From Alloprevotella sp. oral taxon 473 str. F0040 (GTDB lineage: Bacteria; Bacteroidota; Bacteroidia; Bacteroidales; Bacteroidaceae), in NCBI RefSeq assembly GCF_000318095.2, contig NZ_KB290714.1, forward strand, positions 35,298 to 99,297: 64,000 bases of DNA. Reading direction: 5' to 3'. Numbering within the stretch: the first letter of the stretch is position 1; every line of letters starts with the position of its first letter. Positions 15,441 to 25,248 of the stretch are shown in pieces. The notes under the pieces are model-generated. The model saw only the letters and a program-made list of their open reading frames with translations, was not told where the DNA came from and did no database searches. A program made the translations under genes and the position numbers.

Positions 15441-18146
15441 ATGAAACAATTCTTCTTGCGCTATCGCTTAGATTTGCTCTTCGTTTTGGGCTTCATGCTC
15501 TTGAGTTGGGCATATTTCTTCACCCCGCTCAAAGAACACCTCGTACTGGGTGGACACGACACTGTGGCTGGTATGTGGCAAAGCCGCGAACAAGCCCCTC
15601 TGCTTGATGCCACAGGCGAAAAAAGCTGGTGGAGCAACGGCATCTTCTCTGGAATGCCCAACTATCAGATTTCTCCTTCCTATGGTTCTTCGACTCTGTT
15701 GGGATGGGTGGGTCGTCTCATCACGCTCCTCTCCACAGGGCCACTGAGTTTTGTGTTTCTCTATCTCTTTGGGTTCTACATCTTGATGCGCTCGTTGAAA
15801 CAGCGTCCATTAGTTTCCGCCTTCGGTGCTGTAGCTTGGGCATTTTCGAGCTATTTCTTCATCATCATTGCCGCTGGTCACTTATGGAAAGTCGCTACCC
15901 TTGGCTTCATCCCTCCCACCATCGCCGGTTTGGTGCTCGCCTATCGCGGCAAATATCTTTGGGGAGCTTTAGTCACTGCCCTATTCACAGGGTTACAGCT
16001 CTATAGCAACCACCCACAGATGACCTACTATTTCCTCTTTGTGATGCTCTTCTTGGTCATCGCTTATGGTGTAGAAGCTGCACGCCAAGGCACCTGGGCG
16101 CAATGGCTCAAAGCTTCGGGAGCAGTCATTGTGGGGGGACTCATGGGATTGATGATGAATCTGCCCAATATGTACCACACTTGGCAATATGCTAAAGAAT
16201 CGATGCGCGGCAAGAGCGAACTCACCTTCAACCCCGCCAAGATGTCAAAGCAGTCTTCCGCTGCTGCACAAGGCGCAGCAAGTGGTGCCGACAGTGCTGA
16301 GGGCACTGACCGCGCCACCAATGGACTCGACCGCGACTACATCACGCAGTGGAGCTATGGCATCGATGAAACTCTCACCCTCATGATTGCCAACTTCAAA
16401 GGCGGCGGTTCGGCTAGTATCCAACAACTGGACAATGCCGATCAGCTCAATGGCTACGAAGAAACCCTACAACATGCAGGTCAATTGCAACAAGCCATGG
16501 GCGAAAATGCAGGTTCATTACCAGGCATCAATCAATATTGGGGCAACCAGCCCTTCACCGTTGGTCCTGTGTATGTCGGTGCCATCATCTGCTTCTTGTT
16601 CCTCCTCAGCCTTGGTTTTGTGCGCGGCCCTATGAAATGGGGGCTCCTCGCTGCGACCTTCCTTTCACTCCTCTTCGCTTGGGGCAAAAACCTAATGCCA
16701 GTGACAGATTTCTTCATCGATCACTTGCCGATGTATGCTAAGTTCCGTACGGTATCTTCCGCTTTAGTAATAGCAGAATTCACCATTCCTTTGCTCGCCA
16801 TTTTAGCCTTAGCAGAAGTGATTCGTCGCCCTGATGAACTCTTCAAGACGCGTCGCGGACAATACTCTTTCCTCTTTGCTAGCCTCTTCTCTGCTGGTTT
16901 GTGTCTACTCTTGGCAGTAGCTCCTAGTATGAGCAATCTCTTGGCAGAAAGCGACAAAGAAATTTTCACCCAACTGCAATCTATGGGTGTTCCTGCCGAT
17001 TTCGTTTCTGGTTATCGCGCTGCAGTGACCACACTCCACGGCTCCGTTCTTTCGGCCGATGCATGGCGCTCATTCTTCCTCATCGCCATTGCAATGACCT
17101 TAGTGGCCATCTATGCCCGCTATCCTCAAAAGCTCCCTGCTCCCCTCATGGTAGGTGCACTCCTCGTGCTCACACTCGGTGATATGTGGACGGTCAATAA
17201 GCGTTATCTCAACACCGACAGTTTCTCCGAACCTCAAGCCATGGAGGAAGGACTGAAGAAGACGCCTGCCGACGAAACGATTCTCCAAGACAAATCTTTG
17301 GATTATCGCGTGCTCAATCTCGGCAATGGTGGTAGTCCTTTCAACGAAACTAGCAACCAAACAGCTTATTGGCATAAATCTGTCGGAGGTTATCACGCTG
17401 CTAAGCTCCATCGCTATCAAGATATCATCGATGCCTATCTCAACGCGGAATGCGTGGCACTCAACAAAGCCATTCAACAGCGTTACAGTGCCCTCTTAGC
17501 CGACAGTAATCATTTGGCGGCACGTGGCATCACCTCGCAGGCTGATCTCGTAAAAGCTGTGAGTCAAGAACTGCGCACCGACTCTGTGTCGCCTGTGCTC
17601 AACATGCTCAACACGAAGTGGGTGATTCTGGCTGGTGGACAGTTTGCCGTGGAAAATCTTAGCACCAATGGCAACGCATGGTTTGTAGACCGCCTAGACT
17701 TCGTGCCCAATGCCGATGCAGAACTCAAGGCTCTCGCTAAGACCGACTTGAAACACGCTGCTGTGGCGGACGAACGTTTCAAAACTGACCTCGCTACCTC
17801 CACTTTGGGCAACGGAACAGTGAAGCTCACGCACTATCAACCCAACGAACTCCGCTATGCTGTGCAGAGTGAAAAAGGAGGTGTAGTTGCTCTTTCCGAA
17901 ATCTATTATCCTGGTTGGACAGCTACGCTCGATGGTCAGGAAATCCCCGTGGCACGTGTGAACTATGTACTGCGTGCGGTGAAAGTGCCTGCAGGCCAAC
18001 ACACGCTCGTGCTCACTTTCCGTCCAGTTTCAGTGAAAACCACGGAGATTATCGCTTATCTCACACTCGCTCTCTTAGCCCTCGGCTTCGCCTTTGCACT
18101 GTGGCAGAGCTTCCGTTCGCAAAAGGGTAATCCTACCCAGGCCTAA
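15441..18146 (+). CDS. YfhO-family polytopic membrane protein
   Basis: The 901-residue product has about 12 hydrophobic segments spread over residues 1-600, with a last one at 870-890. A C-terminal extracytoplasmic domain (about 600-865) has LSEIYYPGWTATLDGQEIPV, a segment typical of YfhO proteins. The N-terminal GGHDTVAGMW and FSGMPNYQISP motifs also match the family. YfhO relatives belong to the GT-C-like membrane glycosyltransferases and in Firmicutes help to glycosylate lipoteichoic acid. The substrate here is unknown. Residues 250-300 are rich in Ala, Ser and Asp and look like a loop. Confidence 0.85.
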   Translation: MKQFFLRYRLDLLFVLGFMLLSWAYFFTPLKEHLVLGGHDTVAGMWQSREQAPLLDATGEKSWWSNGIFSGMPNYQISPSYGSSTLLGWVGRLITLLSTGPLSFVFLYLFGFYILMRSLKQRPLVSAFGAVAWAFSSYFFIIIAAGHLWKVATLGFIPPTIAGLVLAYRGKYLWGALVTALFTGLQLYSNHPQMTYYFLFVMLFLVIAYGVEAARQGTWAQWLKASGAVIVGGLMGLMMNLPNMYHTWQYAKESMRGKSELTFNPAKMSKQSSAAAQGAASGADSAEGTDRATNGLDRDYITQWSYGIDETLTLMIANFKGGGSASIQQLDNADQLNGYEETLQHAGQLQQAMGENAGSLPGINQYWGNQPFTVGPVYVGAIICFLFLLSLGFVRGPMKWGLLAATFLSLLFAWGKNLMPVTDFFIDHLPMYAKFRTVSSALVIAEFTIPLLAILALAEVIRRPDELFKTRRGQYSFLFASLFSAGLCLLLAVAPSMSNLLAESDKEIFTQLQSMGVPADFVSGYRAAVTTLHGSVLSADAWRSFFLIAIAMTLVAIYARYPQKLPAPLMVGALLVLTLGDMWTVNKRYLNTDSFSEPQAMEEGLKKTPADETILQDKSLDYRVLNLGNGGSPFNETSNQTAYWHKSVGGYHAAKLHRYQDIIDAYLNAECVALNKAIQQRYSALLADSNHLAARGITSQADLVKAVSQELRTDSVSPVLNMLNTKWVILAGGQFAVENLSTNGNAWFVDRLDFVPNADAELKALAKTDLKHAAVADERFKTDLATSTLGNGTVKLTHYQPNELRYAVQSEKGGVVALSEIYYPGWTATLDGQEIPVARVNYVLRAVKVPAGQHTLVLTFRPVSVKTTEIIAYLTLALLALGFAFALWQSFRSQKGNPTQA

Positions 18147-18260
18147 TCCATTCTCTCTATCACACTAATATCAATGCCCACCCTAAATGCTTCTCACATT
18201 TCAAAAGGGGGAGCTAAAGAATAGAATCAGGCATGGATATTCCCCCTAACAAGACTTCTT

Positions 18261-19229
18261 ATGCGCACTTTTTTTATTTCTCGCTTCCTATGGATGCTAA
18301 TAGGAGTTTCGCTGCTCACACTTGGTGCTTGTCGCAAAGACAAACCCATTAATGAGTTTCCCGACCCTGGTAGCATTCTGTCTCCAGATATTATCATCGA
18401 AAACGGAGTCCTCAAGAAGTGGCCCAACTATGATGTTCCTGTTTCAGGCTCTATCACCATTCCTGACTATGTGACCTCTATAGCGGATGGTGTTTTCAGC
18501 AATTACAAAGATTTGAAGCACGTCAAGTTTCCTGCTGGTCTCAAATCTATCGGTGCGCGTGCCTTCCAAGGATGCAGTGCGCTCAACAATGTTGTGCTTC
18601 CCGAACAATTACAAAGCATCGAGGAAAAAGCCTTTATGAACTGTACTCGAATGACCAATATCAGTTTTGGCACAAAAATAACCTCTATGGCAGCTAGTGT
18701 TTTTGAAAACTGCACTGCATTACAGCAAATCACACTTTCTTCCTCTATAAAAACAATGGGAGAACGTACGTTTTGGGGGTGCAAGGCTCTCTCTAAAGTG
18801 ACACTTCCAGCACAAATGACAACACTGCCCAAGAGTACGTTTTCGTATTGCTCCCAACTGGCAGATGTAACACTTCCTCCTCATCTACAAACCATAGAAG
18901 GTGCAGCTTTCTGGCAATGCAGTAACCTGAAACAAATAGAACTCCCAACCACTTTGCAAAGCATTGGTTCTGCCTCTTTTGATGGTTGTAGTTCACTCAT
19001 GTCTATTACTTTTCCTGCAAGTCTTCAACAACTAGGAGAGAGCATTTTTCATGGTTGCGATCACTTAGACAATCTCACTTGCCTAGCTCCTAATCCCCCT
19101 ACGTTCACACAGAATGCTACAGATCCCTTGAGTTATTATCGGCAGCTTACGGTCCCTTCAGGCAGCAAGGGGCGTTATGAAGTGGCGCAAGGATGGAAAC
19201 GATGCAAACCTATTGTAGAAATACAATAG
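18261..19229 (+). CDS. BspA-type leucine-rich-repeat lipoprotein
   Basis: The 322-residue product has a lipoprotein signal with lipobox LGAC and is otherwise almost entirely LRR_5 (BspA/TpLRR) repeats of about 23 residues, such as LKSIGARAFQGCSALNNVVL. At least eight units cover about 60-280. The end, LTVPSGSKGRYEVAQGWKRC, is the usual cap of these proteins. Members often mediate adhesion on the surface of oral and gut Bacteroidales; the partner is unknown here. A hairpin with a T-run lies about 105 bp downstream. Confidence 0.9.
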   Translation: MRTFFISRFLWMLIGVSLLTLGACRKDKPINEFPDPGSILSPDIIIENGVLKKWPNYDVPVSGSITIPDYVTSIADGVFSNYKDLKHVKFPAGLKSIGARAFQGCSALNNVVLPEQLQSIEEKAFMNCTRMTNISFGTKITSMAASVFENCTALQQITLSSSIKTMGERTFWGCKALSKVTLPAQMTTLPKSTFSYCSQLADVTLPPHLQTIEGAAFWQCSNLKQIELPTTLQSIGSASFDGCSSLMSITFPASLQQLGESIFHGCDHLDNLTCLAPNPPTFTQNATDPLSYYRQLTVPSGSKGRYEVAQGWKRCKPIVEIQ

Positions 19230-19334
19230 ATATGCATTGATTGTAATGCAACCTACCAGTCGCTTCTTACTACTCTTATCAATCTTTCTAAGAACTCTAT
19301 CTGAAGAGTATAGCTAAAAGCCTCTTACATGTTA

Positions 19335-19375
19335 CAGGTATTCATTCGTAATTATCGATGAATACCTGCTTTTTT
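19335..19375 (+). terminator. Terminator after the LRR lipoprotein gene
   Basis: An 11-bp perfect stem (CAGGTATTCAT with its complement) is followed at once by CTTTTTTG. It lies 106 bp after the stop at 19229. Confidence 0.75.
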
Positions 19376-19450
19376 GACAACATCGCGACACAGATCTGGT
19401 TGAGCTCAAGAGAAGAAAAAACTACAAGTTAAAAAGAATAAATCAAGATT

Positions 19451-20098
19451 TCTCGCGCACGCGTACGCGCGCGCACCCTGCAATTTACACTTTTTGCTTT
19501 CACAACCTTCACCATTTTCCGCTTAACATTATCTATTACAGCAATATACAGCATATTTATAACATCTTTTTTGAGAATTACTCAGAAACCGTGGAAAGGG
19601 AAGCAAAAATATAGATTATTCAATCAGAAAAATAGAATTATCGTACACTAAACTTGGAGCAAATTCTAGAATTCTCTGAGCGCAGTATAAAAAAGTCGAA
19701 GATTTCTCATAAAATCTCCGACTTTTTCTTCGTATAACTCCTTGATTCTTATATAGAAATAGAATAGAGAAACAAACATCCTGTGAAGGTTGTGAAAGCA
19801 AAAAGTGCAAATTTCCTGACATGCGCGCGCGTACGCGAGGGTTATCACAATTTTCTACTGACCCTCTTCTGGCAAATAGAAAATCAGCAAGCCACTATAA
19901 ACACAATGCCTCGAATCACAAAGCCTCGTGAGAGGAGAATATAAGATATAAAGAGTTCTGGTTTCTAAGAAAGGTTATCACTGCTAGAAAATGACAACTG
20001 GAAATGGCAAAAAAAGGATTCTTCAAAAATTATCTTCACTTTTTCGTCGTTTTTTCACTCTTTGCCTCTATTTCAACCCCTATTATATGTAGGGGGAT
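19451..20098 (-). repeat. Intergenic repeat element, copy A (inverted relative to copies B and C)
   Basis: Read on the minus strand, this copy has the left module first (palindrome at 20077-20095, then a GAGTGAAAAAACGACG and AAAAAGTGAAG stretch to about 20030). A CG-rich alternating tract follows at 19821-19838, then inverted-repeat arm 1 at 19783-19807, the core hairpin at 19690-19726 (GTCGGAGATTT stem), a GATGTTATAAA motif, arm 2 at 19488-19512 and a second CG tract at 19451-19476. The arms share GCTTTCACAACCTTCAC with copies B and C. No reading frame is conserved between copies. I do not recognise the family. The left module and the arms are separated by about 190 bp of unrelated sequence. 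Confidence 0.85.
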
Positions 20099-20398
20099 CG
20101 TTGAAAGAACAAGAAGGAAAAGAGGAAAAGAGCTTCACACCAAATAATAGAAAAAACTTCGAGGATTGTTGCGATTAAATCTTTGAAGTATGCTAAATAT
20201 AACTCGTTGAAGTAGCCAATATGGCACAAAAAAATGGGATACCACTGTACCCCAACCTTGTTAACCTTAAATCTAATACTATGAAAAACACATTGCAAAG
20301 ATACCATTTTCTTCGCAACTCTGCAAGAGTTTTACCTAATTATTTTATGAAACAATCCGTTTTTCGTTCATTATTGGGTATTATAGCTTCAAATAAAA

Positions 20399-20431
20399 GA
20401 AAAATCGCACAATTAAATTGAGCGATTTTTC
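20399..20431 (-). terminator. Terminator after the nucleoside kinase gene
   Basis: A perfect 10-bp stem (GAAAAATCGC with GCGATTTTTC) and a 13-nt loop are followed on the minus strand by TTTTATTT. It begins 31 bp after the stop of the minus-strand gene at 20462. The interval 20099-20398 holds no supported gene. Confidence 0.75.
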
Positions 20432-20461
20432 TGATTCCAACTGGATTTTCTGCAGAATGTT

Positions 20462-22120
20462 TCAATAGTTGAAAGTGCTGCTACCCATAAATTCTCGCAG
20501 GAGAGAGGTCGGAGGCACAGCATCGAGAGGCATGGGAGTGAAATAGGAGATAAACTTGCGAAGGCGATAGGCTTCGGAGTATTCTTCAGCACTTTCAGGC
20601 ACCATCTCAAGGAGGGGTAGGGCTTGCGCACGGAGAGCAGCAAGTTCGTAGATGAGGGCGGTGTTGAACATGGTGTCTGCTTGTTCTTGGAAGGGGAAAA
20701 TCCATTTCTCTTCGCCAGCCGTGACGGATGCGCAACGACGGATGACCTCTTGAGGATGATAGCCACGATATTTATAGTCGCGACAGATGCGGCGCAGCAA
20801 TCGGCTATCGCTGGTAGGAATATAGTTGTGGTCGTCGAGCATGATAGTGGTCAGCGCAGAAGCATAGATTTTATACTTGGCTTCGGCAGGAATTTTCTCA
20901 CTCATGCGAGGGTTGAGGGCGTGGTTGCCTTCGAGGATGAGAATGGTCTCGGGCTCTAGGCGCAGGAATTTTCCACTAGGACGACTCTTGCCAGAGGGGA
21001 AGTCGAAGAGGGGCAATTCCACTTCTAAACCGGCAAGCAGTTGCGACATCTGATTGTTGAAGAGTGGCAAGTCTACTGCTTCGATGGTCTCAAAGTCGTA
21101 ATCGCCATTTTCATCGAGGGGAGTTGCTTCGCGATCCACAAAGTAGTTGTCGAGCGAGATGCTCACAGGACGTTTGCCACAGGCACGAAGCTGCACCGAC
21201 AACCGTTTGCTGAAGGTAGTCTTTCCTGAAGAAGAAGGACCTGCAATGAGCACCACTTTAATGTGGTCATGAGCCGCGATATGATCGGCTATCTTTGCGA
21301 TTTGCTTCTCTTGCAAGGCTTCGGCCACATTGACTAAATCGTTGGTGGCTCCCGCACGAATGGCCTTGTTGAGCTCCCCCACTGTAGTGCATCCGAGGAT
21401 TTCTTGCCGACTGTGCTGCTCTTGAAAGACATCGAACATCTTGCTTTGTTCGGTCATGGGGCGCAGTTGGCTGGGCTGTTTGGGATCAGGCACGCGGATG
21501 AGGAGTCCTTCGCCATAGGTGACGAGGTCAAACAGAGTGAGTTGTCCTGTGCGGAGGAGAAGTGCGCTGTAGAAATAGTCGACGGTATCGTCGAGTATGT
21601 AGTAATGAGTGTAGAGATCACCGATGCTCTCGAGCAACTGCACCTTGCGTGTGAGCCCTTGACTGCGAAAGACTTCTATTGCCTCCGTGGTGTGTGCTGT
21701 GACGCGACGGAAGGGGATATCCGCTTCTACAATTTCTGCCATGCGCTGACGCAGTTGCACTGCAATCTCAGGCGTTACACCACCTTCTACTTCAAGATGG
21801 CAATAGTAACCTCCTGCCACAGGAGTGCCGATGCGGAGGTTAGAGCCGGGGAAGAGGTCGCGAGTGGCTTTGTAAAGCACAAAAAAGAGGCTGCGCGTGT
21901 AAGTGCGCAAACCTGAGAGAGAGGTAAGTGTGAGAAATTCGAGGTCGCGCGAATCGTTGATGGTGTAGTGCAAGCCTTCCACACGATTATTGACCTTGCA
22001 GCTTGTAACACAGCAAGGGTGCTCGAGTCCCAAACTAGCATATACTTCTTCCAAGGTAGCACCTTTAGGCACTTCGTGATACTGCCCTGTATTTTTACAG
22101 AAGATTTTAATGAGTTTCAT
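20462..22120 (-). CDS. Nucleoside (uridine-kinase-like) kinase with N-terminal TGS/ThrRS-like region
   Basis: The 552-residue product combines an N-terminal ubiquitin-like TGS segment (1-60) and a threonyl-tRNA-synthetase-like second domain (about 60-270) with a C-terminal phosphoribulokinase/uridine kinase domain (about 285-500). The Walker A loop is GPSSSGKTTF, and the SLDNYFVDR segment matches uridine kinases. This fusion is typical of Bacteroidetes and some clostridia, where it is annotated as nucleoside kinase. The exact nucleoside is not known. It ends at a good hairpin. Confidence 0.9.
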   Translation of the reverse strand: MKLIKIFCKNTGQYHEVPKGATLEEVYASLGLEHPCCVTSCKVNNRVEGLHYTINDSRDLEFLTLTSLSGLRTYTRSLFFVLYKATRDLFPGSNLRIGTPVAGGYYCHLEVEGGVTPEIAVQLRQRMAEIVEADIPFRRVTAHTTEAIEVFRSQGLTRKVQLLESIGDLYTHYYILDDTVDYFYSALLLRTGQLTLFDLVTYGEGLLIRVPDPKQPSQLRPMTEQSKMFDVFQEQHSRQEILGCTTVGELNKAIRAGATNDLVNVAEALQEKQIAKIADHIAAHDHIKVVLIAGPSSSGKTTFSKRLSVQLRACGKRPVSISLDNYFVDREATPLDENGDYDFETIEAVDLPLFNNQMSQLLAGLEVELPLFDFPSGKSRPSGKFLRLEPETILILEGNHALNPRMSEKIPAEAKYKIYASALTTIMLDDHNYIPTSDSRLLRRICRDYKYRGYHPQEVIRRCASVTAGEEKWIFPFQEQADTMFNTALIYELAALRAQALPLLEMVPESAEEYSEAYRLRKFISYFTPMPLDAVPPTSLLREFMGSSTFNY

Positions 22121-22139
22121 TAGAAGTTAGGGGTCACAG

Positions 22140-22345
22140 ACCCTTTTTGCTCGGCTTCGGCTTTACTTGCCTCGACCATTTAGAGATTAGACGTTAGAGA
22201 TTAGGGCTTAAGACGTTAGAAAACTATGCGATCTGATGCTTCTAGACGATTATACCCCATGCGGTCTATGGATAGAAATAAACGTTAGAAAGTAGTGTCT
22301 GTCGTCTGAAATTTAGGGACAGATGCTACTTCCTAACGTCTATAA
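22140..22345. repeat. Degenerate intergenic repeats (TTAGACGTTAGA and GACCCTTTTTGCTCGG modules)
   Basis: The gap between the C1 aminopeptidase and the nucleoside kinase carries several TTAGACGTTAGAGATTAG units, their complement (TAACGTCTA) near 22335 and an AGACCCTTTTTGCTCGG module near 22139. The same two modules recur together at about 45.7 kb, and in weaker form at 23.85 kb. No gene is supported here. Confidence 0.8.
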
Positions 22346-22353
22346 AATTAAGA

Positions 22354-23760
22354 TTACTCTTCTCCCTTAAAGAGAGGATCCCATGCGGGAAGGAGTGTGG
22401 GCTTTTGCTCGAGGAGCTTGAGGGTGGCCGCTGGCACATACTTCTTTTGCACCACAAGGCGGAAGGTGTATTCGTCGAACCATTTATCGGTCATCACCAA
22501 GTGGCCTGCTACACCATTGGTGGGGCCCCAAGAGTTTTCGACCTTCCACTTCAAAGGCTTACCCTCTTTGTCCAAATCTACGGCGCAAAGTGTCATGGCA
22601 TGGCTAGAGGCAGAAGCAAAAGTCTGGATACGCTCAGCCTTGTTCATGGGGAAGGTGGTGTTGAAGAGGTTCTCGTAGTCAAAGTTGTCCATCGAGAGGA
22701 GGCCTGTCTTGCGGTCGTAGAACTTGCCTACATCGCAAGAGTAGTACATGCGCGTGCTGTCCTTAATGCTAGCAATGGCCATTTGTTTGATTTCCTCCAT
22801 AGGAAGATTGAGGAACGTCCAGTTGTGACCATCGTAGGTGTGGCGGTCAAGATCAATGGTAAAGGTCTTATAATAAGGGCGTGAGGGATCGTTCATGAGC
22901 ATCACGTAGTCGCTCACCAAGTTGAAGCCCACATAGCGGCGATAGAACTCTTGCGGAGTGTAGGTTTCAGTGCTGAGGGGCTTTCCTTTGGTATCACGCA
23001 GAGTGTAGGTGAACTGCATGGGAGGTTCGCCCAAACAAGCCACAAGGATGCGGTAAATAGTAGCCAGTTGTTCAGTCTTGCGTGCTTCAAGTTTCTTGCC
23101 ACGTTCGCCAGCTGCATAGGCTTTGCGAAGAGCAAGACCATATTCGCGAAGCTTGAGGGCAATCACCTTTGCCATAGCACTGGTGTTGTTGGCATTGTAG
23201 CTCTCGGGCATCACTTCAGCAGGCACGACACCATATTTGCTAATGACGTCTTGCACACCGGTGAAGGTACCACCGTCGCTGATGGGATTGCGAAACAACC
23301 ACTCTACGGTGAGATCACTCATGGGCTTATTGGCCTTGTCAATGACAGACTGAAGGAAGAGATTTGCCTTTTCGAGTTGGTCGTAGAAAGAATTGTAGCT
23401 TTGTGAAAACTCGAAACGTCCCAACTTTTGCTCACGAATCATGTGTGAGCGCATCACGTTGAGTCCAGTGAAGAGCCAGCAACGACCGCTGGATTGCTGG
23501 TCGGTGATTCCCTTAGAGGGAGCTTCGTTGGAGAAATAGGTATCGTTGGCTTGCGCTACATTGGGACGTACGGAAAGTGCTGCTACACCCGAGGTCATGA
23601 GTGCGTTTTGCAGAGCTTTGCTCGTAGCGTTGTTGGGCACGCTCTTGCGGAAGTTGCTGAGCATGTCGGGAGTGATGGCACCGCTTTGTGCAAAGTTGGG
23701 GAGCACAGCAGCTGAGAAGCAAAGTGCAAGAGCTGCACGAGTGAGAAAATGATGTAACAT
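22354..23760 (-). CDS. C1 family aminopeptidase (bleomycin-hydrolase/PepC type), exported
   Basis: The 468-residue product has a signal peptide (core ALALCFSAAVLPNFAQ) and then the PepC fold. The catalytic Cys is in QQSSGRCWLFTGLN (about residue 94), the His in ASSHAMTLCAVD and the Asn in KVENSWG. Normal PepC enzymes are cytosolic hexamers, but in Bacteroidales exported relatives of about this length are common. The likely role is peptide breakdown outside the cytoplasm. Repeat-filled gaps lie on both sides, so it is probably a single-gene unit. Confidence 0.9.
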   Translation of the reverse strand: MLHHFLTRAALALCFSAAVLPNFAQSGAITPDMLSNFRKSVPNNATSKALQNALMTSGVAALSVRPNVAQANDTYFSNEAPSKGITDQQSSGRCWLFTGLNVMRSHMIREQKLGRFEFSQSYNSFYDQLEKANLFLQSVIDKANKPMSDLTVEWLFRNPISDGGTFTGVQDVISKYGVVPAEVMPESYNANNTSAMAKVIALKLREYGLALRKAYAAGERGKKLEARKTEQLATIYRILVACLGEPPMQFTYTLRDTKGKPLSTETYTPQEFYRRYVGFNLVSDYVMLMNDPSRPYYKTFTIDLDRHTYDGHNWTFLNLPMEEIKQMAIASIKDSTRMYYSCDVGKFYDRKTGLLSMDNFDYENLFNTTFPMNKAERIQTFASASSHAMTLCAVDLDKEGKPLKWKVENSWGPTNGVAGHLVMTDKWFDEYTFRLVVQKKYVPAATLKLLEQKPTLLPAWDPLFKGEE

Positions 23761-23768
23761 ATATTTTT

Positions 23769-23940
23769 TAGATGTTAGAAGATAGACGTTAGAGGGCTTC
23801 GCAGTTGGACGTATCTTAGACGCTTTTAGACGTTAGATGTTAGGGCTGTACCTTTTTTGCTCGGCTTGCTAGCTTCGAGCTTTTTAGACGTTAGAATCTG
23901 TGACCCTCTAATGTCTAATGTCTAACGTCTAATATCTAAT
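23769..23940. repeat. Degenerate TTAGACGTTAGA repeats between the aminopeptidase and epimerase genes
   Basis: The gap contains five or more units of the GACGTTAGA/TCTAACGTCTAA type in both orientations, plus a CTTTTTTGCTCGGCTTG module. The order resembles that of the gap at 22.14-22.35 kb, so the two flank the aminopeptidase gene. Confidence 0.8.
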
Positions 23941-24990
23941 CTATATCCACCCTTCGGCTTTATACCAAGCCACTGCTTCGGGGACTCCACGATATAATGG
24001 CCATTGAGGAGAAAAACCTAAATCTTGTTGGGCGGGGGTAATATCGCAGATCCAGTTGCGTTGGCGCAAGAGTTGGAACTTGTCCATGTTGAGCGTTGAC
24101 ATCTTGCCAGTGCATTTGGAAATCCAGGTACTCACTTGGCATACTGCATGGAGAAACCACACTGGAGCTTTGATATGCGCCACCCATTTCACCCCCATCT
24201 CTTGTTGCAACAAATCACTAAAGGCGCGACTATCGTAGACTTCTCCATCACTGAGGAAGTAGCTACGACCGCGCTCTCCGCGATGAAGGGCAAGGAAACA
24301 GGCATCGACCAAGTCGCGAACATAAATGAAGGTAAGGGCTTGTGGAGTGTACCCCACCGCGAAATCTATGTGCTTCTTGATACTATCGGCCATGAGGAAA
24401 TAATCTCGCTCACGAGGGCCATAGACTCCTGTGGGACGGAGGGTGACATAGTCCAAACCTTCGAGGGTGGCAAGGGCGCGCTCTGCATCAAGTTTGGAGC
24501 GGCCATAGGCGGTGTTGGGCTGGGGAGTATCGGCATCGGTGATAGCACGATAGCGTTCTAGCCCTTGGGCTATACTGCCATCTGGCTGGCGAACTGGATT
24601 TTCCGCCACAGCTCCTACGACAGAGAGCGAGGAGACAAAGACAAAACGTCCTTTGAGCAACTGCAACTCGAGTAGCGTACGCGCCAAACGAACTGTTCCT
24701 TCGGTGTTGGTGCGACGGAAAGCGGCTTCGTTGGGAGCTTTGGTGGCACCTGCTGCATGAATCACGTAGTCGAAAGCTCCGTGTTCAGCAGCATGAGTGC
24801 GGAGTTGCTGCGCAAGCACAGCATCATCGCCCAAATCAAGCTCGATGAAATGGATGCGCGGATCAGTGAGATACTCCTTGCTGCTCGTTTTGCGGAGCAC
24901 TGCCCATGTGTCGAAACCTAATTCGAGTGCTTTTTCAACGAGGAAAGATCCTACAAAGCCCGAGGCTCCAGTGATAAGAATTTTAGACAT
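23941..24990 (-). CDS. NAD-dependent epimerase/dehydratase (extended SDR)
   Basis: The start at 24990 puts the nucleotide-binding motif ITGASGFVGSF at residues 5-15; an earlier in-frame start adds 43 residues with no family match. The product is then 349 residues, usual for extended SDRs. The catalytic YGRSK motif is near residue 165, and a Ser lies in FVSSLSVVG. The C-terminal half resembles 3-beta-HSD or sugar-epimerase relatives, so the substrate cannot be assigned. A TATCTTTG box lies 127 bp upstream. Confidence 0.87.
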   Translation of the reverse strand: MSKILITGASGFVGSFLVEKALELGFDTWAVLRKTSSKEYLTDPRIHFIELDLGDDAVLAQQLRTHAAEHGAFDYVIHAAGATKAPNEAAFRRTNTEGTVRLARTLLELQLLKGRFVFVSSLSVVGAVAENPVRQPDGSIAQGLERYRAITDADTPQPNTAYGRSKLDAERALATLEGLDYVTLRPTGVYGPRERDYFLMADSIKKHIDFAVGYTPQALTFIYVRDLVDACFLALHRGERGRSYFLSDGEVYDSRAFSDLLQQEMGVKWVAHIKAPVWFLHAVCQVSTWISKCTGKMSTLNMDKFQLLRQRNWICDITPAQQDLGFSPQWPLYRGVPEAVAWYKAEGWI

Positions 24991-25116
24991 TGGCGAGATT
25001 GGCTTGTAGCAGATTTTGTGTGTTCGAGAGGCTTTGAGAGTCTCTCTTAGAGATAATTTCGCATTCTGCTCGATACACCTGCGTGCCCTATAGTCAGCAC
25101 ACAGCGGCATCATTGG

Positions 25117-25124
25117 CAAAGATA
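25117..25124 (-). promoter_or_regulatory. Bacteroidetes-type -7 box (TATCTTTG) for the epimerase gene
   Basis: The minus strand reads TATCTTTG within TTATCTTTGCC, 127 bp before the ATG at 24990. Confidence 0.45.
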
Positions 25125-25203
25125 ATGATTTTCAGCGAAACAAGCAAGGTAGCTTTGCGCTTCTACCAGTTCTTCAACACGATGGTGATGGGCAGAAAAA
25201 GAA

Positions 25204-25236
25204 AAGGCTCACTTTTCGATATGAAAAGTAAGCCTT
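25204..25236 (-). terminator. Terminator of tRNA-Pro
   Basis: A hairpin (AAGGCT...ACTTTTC with complementary arm, one mismatch) just downstream of the tRNA on the minus strand is followed by TTTTCTTTTTC. Confidence 0.8.
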
Positions 25237-25248
25237 AGACTTCCTTAG

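Noticed and set aside
20221..20421. A 66-codon reading frame between element A and the nucleoside kinase
   Set aside because: It has no signal peptide, no family motif and poor codon use, and its end runs into the hairpin that terminates the kinase gene. A chance frame is more likely.
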